From assembly GCA_905221605.1 (NCBI GenBank), contig CAJNDS010002225.1, positions 388,001 to 452,000 on the forward strand: a DNA stretch of 64,000 bases, read 5' to 3'. How positions within the stretch are numbered: position 1 is the stretch's first letter; every line of letters begins with the position of its first letter. This document shows positions 13,201 to 22,200 of this stretch, piece by piece. A model generated the notes under the pieces. That model searched no databases and was not told the DNA's origin. It worked only from the letters and a program-made list of their open reading frames with translations. This DNA is from Symbiodinium natans (lineage: Eukaryota; Sar; Dinophyceae; Suessiales; Symbiodiniaceae). Position numbers and translations under genes: made by a program.

Positions 13201-16200
13201 TGCAAAAGCTCACAGATTCTGGGCAAGATTGTGCGAACCAACATCCCACGACTATCCCACCTCTTCGGCAGCTTCCTGGAGCGGGTCAACACGACACTGC
13301 CAGGGTCAGCTCTGGAATGGATTTGCATAGCTCCTCATTATCCTTCGCACGGGCTTCCTCCCGCTTTGCGCCGAGCTCATGAAGCAGAGCCTGCTCAAAG
13401 AGAGAAAACGTGGGCAAAACTATAAAACCCTGAACACAGAGAGAAAGATATCTCAACAGTTCTCGACACATCCACCAACAAGTGGGGGGTAGTCGGGGGC
13501 CTTCAGCGAGGTTCGGAGCCTCGGGGCAAGCTCACACAGATTGGACTCTTCATCTGGGCCAGAAATTGCACACATCTGCACACATCAGTCAGCGAATGTC
13601 ACAAAGAGCCCCTTGTCTCTCAACCGAGATCACACCCTCGAGGCCGCAGCTGCACCGCGCCGGCACTGTGCCCACCCGGCTCCGACTCGCCAAGCAACGC
13701 CATCAACAAAGCCTTAACTCCGAACCTCTATGACTATCTCAAGTAAGGGTCTGTGTTCATTCTAGCTTTGTGCTCTGCATTGGTAGCTTCTCAAGATCCC
13801 ACGCACCGTGGTATTTATTTGGTTCGCCAGCTTCTGGATGTCTCTAGGCTCAAGGGATTGTTGTCGGAGACAATGTTGCAAACTGTCTTCCGATATCTGA
13901 ACAAGTCTGCTATTCATCTTGCACAGGCACGGGCGCGGCAAGATCATTGCATTGTACGGTGCACCACATGCAACGACACATTTGCAGAGCAAGCAGCCTC
14001 ATGCACAATCGACAATCACACATCCCGCCTGATCCAATTCGGACGCAAGTATACATCGTCGAGTCTATCTGAGCATGGATCAACGGAGGAGATGTCCTTC
14101 AGCCAGCAATATTCCAGCACTTGTAGGCAATTGAAAGACTTACAAGTACGGACTGTCATGCCTCGCATCAGCCCTGCTTCGAGTCACATCGTATTCGGCA
14201 AACGAACACCGATTGCCGACGAGTTCCCAGGAGTTCACCCATGATCTTCGATCTCGTCTTAACAGAGACGCATAACCATTGCAGCCAAAAAGGAAATCAT
14301 CATGCCAACGATGCAAAACACGGAATGTTACGTCGCTCAAGTTCACACATGGCTGAGGTCACACAAGTCCAAATCTGGCTGTGCATGAAGGGTAGCCAGA
14401 TGCGGGCAGCTCCGGTATTGAAAACAACCAACCACGTACCAAGTGAGCTTTGGCCAGAGTAAGACGAGTTCCCGAAGTCTCTGGGTCAGCGTGGGATTGT
14501 TGTGCTGTTCTTTGAATGATTCATGACCTGTTGTTTGTTGCTGCCTACTGCTTCCTATGCTGATCGCTCCGAACAAATCCATCCAACAATTCGACACAAG
14601 GAGCCACGCCATCTGATTCCGACGAAGCATCTGTGAAATAGAGCCCAGAAAAAGATTCCAGCATGCCCATCCACACAGCGGAGCCGACGCCCCGTTCGGC
14701 CCCGTTCGACCCATCAGGATTCAGGACAAAGGAACCAAACGAAACGAGCCCGAAAAGAACCCAAAAGGCTCCCTCTCGAACTCCTTGGACTCCTCGCAGT
14801 GAGGCAGCGCAATGAAGTGCCTGTCGTCCCTTTCTCTCATGTTTCTCCCATGACATTCTCACATCACACCATCTCGACTCCCATGGGGCACACCACATGC
14901 ACGCCAGGAGATGCGCGAGGAACACGATGTTCATAATGAGCCTCACCTGCCACATGTAGCCACATGGAGCTGAAGCGCTTCAGAGCACACAACACCTTTA
15001 TGAGCCGATCATTTGTACTTTTTGCATGGACATGGCATTCCTGGCATCTGATCGACAAGTGGCCATTCGAATCATAGCAGGCTTGAGATGCAGCTGCTCT
15101 TCGAGGATGGCAAGGAACCTCCGTTGCTGCAACAAACTCTTCAGCAAAAAGAAGCGCTGCGACGCTGCAAGAGAAGCCTGCCAAGCTTGAAGAGCCTCAT
15201 GAGCTTGGCGAGTCGGATCTCGGAAGGGCAACGACACAATACGCACCTCTTCAGAAGCACTGTAAATTTAAAGTGTCATGGAAACTCGTGTGTCAAACTG
15301 AGCGCTTGACCAATCTGACAAACTTCATGAGTTTCACCGACCTCTTTGTTTCATGCAAGGATGCGTGCAGAGTGCTTGGTAGATTGTCGCAGTTTGTCTG
15401 ACACTGACCACTGCATTTTGCCGAACATGTGGTGTCCAGAGCATGTGAGTGTTGAGTTTTGTGGGCACTGTCCATTCGGAGCACCTGCCCGTCTGACACC
15501 TCTAGATGGCACATATGTATGTATGTATATATATATATATATATGGTAGCCCCCCCCCCCCCCCAAAGATCTACCTTTTTAACACTGTTTTTCAAGGAGA
15601 CAACACAATAAAACAATGCAGTCTGCTTCTCCGATTCATCTGCTGCTCAACTTCATAAACTCACAATGAACTCACAAGTGCTTCATAAGAACTATGACTT
15701 CTGTGTTACAGCCGTTTTAATTGAAACGGCCGACGTTTCAATTGAAACGGCCGGGATCCAAGATCCAAGATTTTGAGGGGCTATTGGAAATGCATCTTGG
15801 AATCCTATATCTTGGATCCCAGCCGTTTCAATTGAAACGGGAAACGTTTCAATTGAAACAGCCGGGATCCAAGCTAGATTCCAAGATGCATCTCCAACAG
15901 CCCCTCAAAATCTTGGATCTTGGATCTTGGATCCCAGCCGTTTCAATTGAAACGTCGGCCGTTTCAATTGAAACGGCCGGGATCCAAGATCCAAGATCCA
16001 AGATTTTGAGGGGCTATTGGACATGCATCTTGGAATCTTATATCTTGGATCCCAGCCGTTTCAATTGAAACGGAAACGTTTCAATTGAAACGGCCGGGAT
16101 CCAAGCTAGATTCCAAGATGCGTCTCCAACAGCCCCTCAAAATCTTGGATCTTGGATCTTGGATCCCAGCCGTTTCAATTGAAACGGCCGACGTTTCAAT

Positions 16201-19200
16201 TGAAACGGCCGGGATCCAAGATCCAAGATCCAAGATTTTGAGGGGCTATTGGAAATGCATCTTGGAATCTTATATCTTGGATCCCAGCCGTTTCAATTGA
16301 AACGGAAACGTTTCAATTGAAACGGCCGGGATCCAAGCTAGATTCCAAGATGCATCTCCAACAGCCCCTCAAAATCTTGGATCTTGGATCTTGGATCCCG
16401 GCCGTTTCACTTGAAACGTTTTCGTTTCAATTGAAACGTCCGGTTTTCGAGATCTAGGATTCCAAGATGCCTTGGATAGAGTCCTGGGAAATCTTAGATC
16501 TTGGATCTTGGATCCCGGCCGTTTCAATTTAAACGGAAACGTTTCAATTGATTGAACTTCTAGACTCCGGGATCCAGGATGCAAGATCCCGTGGAAACTT
16601 TTTCCTGGAATCTTGAGTCTCGGATCTTGGATCCTGGGGTTTTGAAGTTCAAAACTCTGGATTGAAGTTCAAAACTCACGGAACTCCATAGGGTTAAGGC
16701 TTGAAGGTTTCGGGCTTCAGGTTGAGGCATTTGAGCCTCAGCCGGCAATTGAACCTGAACCCTCAATCTTTAAACCCTATAGGGTTCAGGTTTAAAGATT
16801 TAGGGTTTACAACTCGGGCATTCAAACTTAAGCCGGCAATTCAGCCTAAACGCTCAACCTTTAAACCCTATAGGGTTAAGGTTTCAAGGCTTAGGGTTCA
16901 AGCTTACTAGCCCAAAACCCAAGGAAATTAAAGTTGAAACTTTCAGAATAAACTACCTTGTAAGAAGCCCCAAAGTTCAAAAGTTGAGTTGTGAGCCAGT
17001 AAGCAAGATTGAAGCGCTTAAAGCTAAGCCCATAGAGCTTAAACCTCAAGGGTTTAAGGTTTAGGCATTCTAGGCTGCCCAGTAACCTAGGCTCAAAAAA
17101 GGGTGCCCTTTTTTGCTTAAAGGGGTTTATCAGGGAACCAAAACCCCCCAAGAAAGTGAATAAGGGTACTACTGGGCATCCTAGCATTAAAACATGAACC
17201 CTAAACGTTTTCGGGGTCTAAAAGGGTTCAAAGGTGTTAACTCCATAGGCGCTGGAGGTATACACGCCCAGACCCTAGGTACCTGAGGTTTAGGCATTGT
17301 AAAGCCCCATAGGCGCTGTGGGGCCGAGACCTTAGGTACCTGAGGTTTAGGCATTATAAGACCTTTAAGCCCTACAAGGCTTTTAAAGGTTTAAGCTCTA
17401 GGGATTTCAACCTAGGTTTGGGCATTCCAACTGGTTGAAGCCTTAAACCCTATAGGGCGCCTATAGGGTTCGGCATTTAAACCGAATAGGTTACCTTTAA
17501 ACGCTATAGGTTTAAAAGGTCCAGGTTCAAAACAGTTAGGCCCTATAGGGTTTAAAGGCTTGGGTTGTTTTGGGGTTTATCTACCCTATCGGGGTTAGCC
17601 CCATAAGGTTGGGTTCACAGGTTTCGGGTTTAAGATGACATTACCTATAGGAGTAGAACCTTATCACAGGGTTGTGATTTAGGCATTTAAAGCGAAGCCC
17701 ATAGAGTTCTAACTTTAGGGCTTTAAGGTTTAAGATTTAGGCATTTAAACCTTAACCCTAAATTCTTTAGAGTCTGAACCCTAAAACCCCAAAAAAGCTC
17801 AAAGTTTTTTACCCTATAGGAGCTGAAGGTGTACATGCCCAGACCTTAGGTTTGTAAACCATTAAACCCTAGAGGGTGTAAAGGTTTAAGGTATTTGGAG
17901 GGTGTATCTAGAAAAATCCTCACGGGGTTAGCCCGATAGCGTTTAAGCCCTATAGGAATTACAAGGTACTGGCTTATTAAGGTTTAGGTATTGCCTATAG
18001 GAGCAGAACCTTGAACCCTGAAGGGCTTGAGGCTTAAATCCCTAAACCTTAAATCCCGTAAGGTTATTCCTATGTTTGCAGGGCTTGCCTCCTGTGCAAA
18101 TGCAAAAAGAAAGTAGAACAAGTACCCACATGGCCACATGATGTATGTATATAGGGTATATGCATTATATATCAAACACAGACAATGGAGAAGGCATAGG
18201 GTGATACGAACAAATCATCTGCTGTGAGTCCCCGGGACGCGAGAATACTGTGAGCAGATATCTTTTCACTATTCCCTGAGATCTTCCAACAGGCTGCTAG
18301 TAGTTGCTCACAAGTATCTAGGCGTTCATTCTCACAAGCCCAGAAGGTCTTATATGATATTCGTCCAAAGCAACTGCGTATCACATCCTTACTACAAAAG
18401 TCTTGTTGTTCAGGGTGTTTCAGGCTTGTGTACGTCTCGTAAGCAGAAATGATATAGCATGCTATGGGAACTGTGCTGTTATATCTTAATATGGCGAGCG
18501 TTTAGGGTTGGGAGTTCAAGGGGTAAGCCAGAAAAACTTATACTTTACGGCTGCATTTTTGTTTTTCAGGGTGCTTCAGGTGGTTGTACCTCTCCTGAGA
18601 AGAAATGATATTATATAGCATGCTACGGGAACTCTGCTGCTATATCTTAATAGAGCGAGGGTTTAGGGTTTTGAGTTGAAGAGGTACACAAGCCAGCAGG
18701 TTTTCTGTAAATACTTTTCTGATACATTTTTGTTTTTCAGGTTGTTTCAGGTGGTTGTACGTCTCGTAAGGAGAAACGATATAACACGCTACGGGAGCTG
18801 TGTTGTCTATTGCAAGTCTCTAAAACGGTGGATCTTTGAGGGGGGGGTAACTATAACTAAAACGGTGGAACCTGTACTTTGGTATTCAGTCTCAGTTCAG
18901 GAAGTGTTCCTGTCATGAGGAGCCGAATAAAGTTGAAGGGATCCTGTCTATAAAAAGTAGCTAAAACGGTAGATCTTTGGGGGGGGGGGGAAGCATATAT
19001 ATACACGGTACCCCCCACCCCCCCACCCCCCAAGTACCCACGCCTTTTTCCAGAATCTCAGCTTCTGCAGAAATGCTTGGGTTGTTGGGATCGGGTGAGT
19101 GCCTGAAACTCATACTCTATATTTCGTATATATAGGCACACGAGCCCGAAATATATTTCATTGAGTATATATAGGCACGCAACTTTTGCCCCGGAACAAG

Positions 19201-22200
19201 ATGAAGCAAGATGAAACCGATTCAAATCGATTCAAGACGTAGTTCTCCTGGGCACCTTTAAACTTGAATCCAAAAGCGCATTCAAGTTGAATACGTTTTG
19301 GAGCGATTTAAATCGGCTTCATCTTTTGTTTCCAAACCGTGCTTGTTCAACATTTCTGAGACCTGCCATTTCTCGAGGAGGTAAAAAATCCAAAGTTCAA
19401 GGACCCAAATGCTGCAAAACCTCGAGGAGGTACCAAAAAAACAATAATTATGAGACCTACAGCCCCCAGCACCAAGTAGTCTCAAAATGCTTGCTTTTTT
19501 GGTTTGTTGGGTACCTCCTCGGGGTTTTACAGCATTTCAGACCCTGAACTTTGGTCTGGTACCTCTTCACGATGTTGCAAGGTTTTGCTGCCATTTCTCG
19601 AGCAAGTACCAAAAACACATCTCAGAATCTTTGGTTTGATGGGTTTTTGGTACCTCCTCGAAGTTTTGCAGTATCTTAAGCAATCGATCCTTAAAGCTAT
19701 ACCTTGGCTAACATATCGAGCAACCACACGCCAATAACCAAAACAAAACATCTATCCTCCTAAAAACTATAGCTAAGATATCTCAATCAACCATCCCCCA
19801 ATAAGCAGAACCTGAACTCTAGACTAAACAGTACCTTAGCTAACATATCTTAAGCCATCACGCCCCAATAAGCAAAACCAAACATGCATCCCAAACACTA
19901 TCCCTTAGTTAAGAAATCTCAAGCAATCATCCCCCGATAAGAAACGTGAACTCTATAACAAACACTGTACCTTATCAAACATATCTTAAGCCATCACACT
20001 CCAATAAGTAAAACAAAACACATGTGCTAAAAACTATACCTTAGCCCTTAGCTAGGATATCTCAAGCAATCATCCCCAATAAGCAGAACCTGAACTCTAC
20101 ACTAAACACTGTACCTTAGCTAACAGATATTAAGTCATCAAGCCCCAAGCAAAACAACACATCTGTCCTAAACAATATAGCTAAGATATCTCAAGCACTC
20201 ACCCCCGATAAGCAAACCTGAATTCTATCATACTTCGATTCAGTTTGCTAATGTTTTGAATCCCAGGAAGCAGTGAAAGGGCATTTGCTCACAGCATTCT
20301 CGCGTCTCCGGGACGCAAGCCCTGCAAACATGAGCATAACCCTATGGGTTTTAAGGTTCAGTGATTTAACGCCTCAAGCCTACAGGGTTATAAGGTTCTA
20401 ATGGTTTTGGTCCTGCCCAAACCTTGCACCCTAAAGCTTTCAACCCTATAGGGTTGAGGGTTATGCTTCATTGCGTTTCTTTACAGCCCGAAGTCCTTAA
20501 CCGATAGGGTATAAGAGAATAAGCCTCCAAGTGAGAGCAGGGAGCGGAGCGGAAGGGAGAGGGGGGGTTTGAAGGTGAAGGGTTTAGGTTTAAGTGCCGG
20601 AGTATGTTTAAATTCCAAAAACTGAAAACCCTTAGACCGATAGCAAGACGTCAGGAAAGTCAAGACTACAAGCACTCGATGCGGATCTGGGGGGGGGGGG
20701 GGGGGGGCGAGCATATATATATATATATAGACAGATATACACATACATATGGGTCATTTGAACCTGATCGTACGTGTGCCACCATGCAAGTACAACAAAG
20801 GACTTACATCAGCTTTTGCACACATTTCAAACACAAAACGCGGGTACATGGGGGGGCAGCATATATGTATATATATATATATATCTTGGAAGAAAGTCAG
20901 GTCAGGCAGGGAAGAATGCATCGAATGGGGGACAAAACCACTGCCTTATGGCTCACAGGTTCCAAATGCTACAAAAAACAGCGTTTCTGACTCATTGTCT
21001 CCACATGCTGTAAGACACAACATTTCATTAACTCCAAAAACTGTGAATGACAACAATTCTGCTTGTTTCTCGGCCCCAAAGTTGCTGTGTGAGGTTTTTT
21101 TGCGTTGGTCACTGCTCACCGGCTCCAAACCCTGCTAGGCACAAGCCTGATTTCAGTGCATGACATTTTCGAAGCAAACCTTGCACGGTTTACAAAAGCA
21201 GGCGGGTCGGGCGCAGCTCCCTTTTGCAAACAAGCTTGGAAAAAACTCAGATGGTTTTGAAGGAATGCCTATTTGAGGCTGTGGAATGTCCAGCGATGCC
21301 CCCGACCCCCCCAACGCCAAACAAAGTGCTTTTAAGAACGGGGGCGTTGGGGGGGGTGGATGGCACAGGTCGTGGCGGCAATGCTTCGTCCCCAAAACTG
21401 TCCACCCAGGTCCGAAACTCGAGGAGGCCCATCGATATTGCAACTGTGCTCCCGACTTCATCTCGTTACTGCTGTGCCCGGTGATGACCTTCCAGATTGG
21501 CTAGAAGATGCTCAGAAGATGCGTGCAGCTTGCTACCTGCCTGGACCAGCAGGTCTATTGGCAACCACGAAAGCAAGTCGAAGAGGAAGTAGGACATGCA
21601 GTACCTGCCAGTGCCGCATCATCAGGTTCGAAGGTGGACCACAGAGTGTCAAGTGCAAGACAGGACTGCGAAGGGCGCCGCTTCGCAATTTCCCACGAGT
21701 CGGTGACCAGCGTGTCCTCCGACGGTCGGGGAAGGTCGTAAAAACGCACAGAATGCGCCACACGCTCGCAGTCGCGGTCCTCTGCCGACTCCGCATAAAA
21801 CCCTGTGCGGAAGCAGAGAACGGTGTCCACCTAGGACACACAGATAGAGTTTAAAGATGAGACTAGGTTCTAAGTGATGGATCCCTTTTCTGAAACTTGA
21901 CTTGCGGCTGCGCCTTCAATGGGGGTAAGGCCATCTAGTCTTGTCTACTTCAAAAGCAAAACCTTTGCTGCTAGTAGAAGGCTGGATGGCATTGGTAGAC
22001 TTGTCCTTCCAGTGAGCAGCAAACTGAAAAACTGAGTTCGACAATACCCCTGTGCTCGCGCATGCTCAAGTATGGAGACAGTTCAGAGGTCAGCAAGCCG
22101 CGTGCATGTTTTGGACTTAAGACTGGGCGATGCTTGGGAATCATGTCCTACTATGGCAAAGAGAGCGGATACTGTTTGCAAAATGAACAAGAGACATGAA

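Larger units (their letters stand above)
6525..14889 (-). other. 8.4-kb interval between S5 and pore exons (intron DNA plus an unlocated turret exon)
   Basis: The S5 exon ends at 14890 and the pore exon starts near 6500-6524. The extracellular turret, normally 20-60 residues, must be encoded between them but was not recognised. The interval holds a (GA)n microsatellite, a GC-rich 9-bp repeat and several open stretches on the minus strand. One candidate reads SDGVAPCVELLDGF near 14550-14630 after a TTTCACAG acceptor, but its phase does not fit simply. Confidence 0.6.
15344..21540 (-). other. 6.2-kb intron between S3 and S4, filled with satellites
   Basis: Bounded by the GC donor of the S3 exon (CAG then GCAGGT) and the first S4 piece. 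Within it, right to left: poly-G/(TA)n modules, a degenerate telomere-like patch, a 65/130-bp satellite, inverted repeats, a 165-bp tandem repeat, a 1.4-kb degenerate telomere-like array and the palindromic satellite. Some unassigned ORFs occur but no convincing exon. Confidence 0.75.

Noticed and set aside
15713-16640. Regularly spaced palindromes that resemble a CRISPR array
   Set aside because: The intervening sequences are not unique spacers but inverted copies of one another, and the context is eukaryotic.
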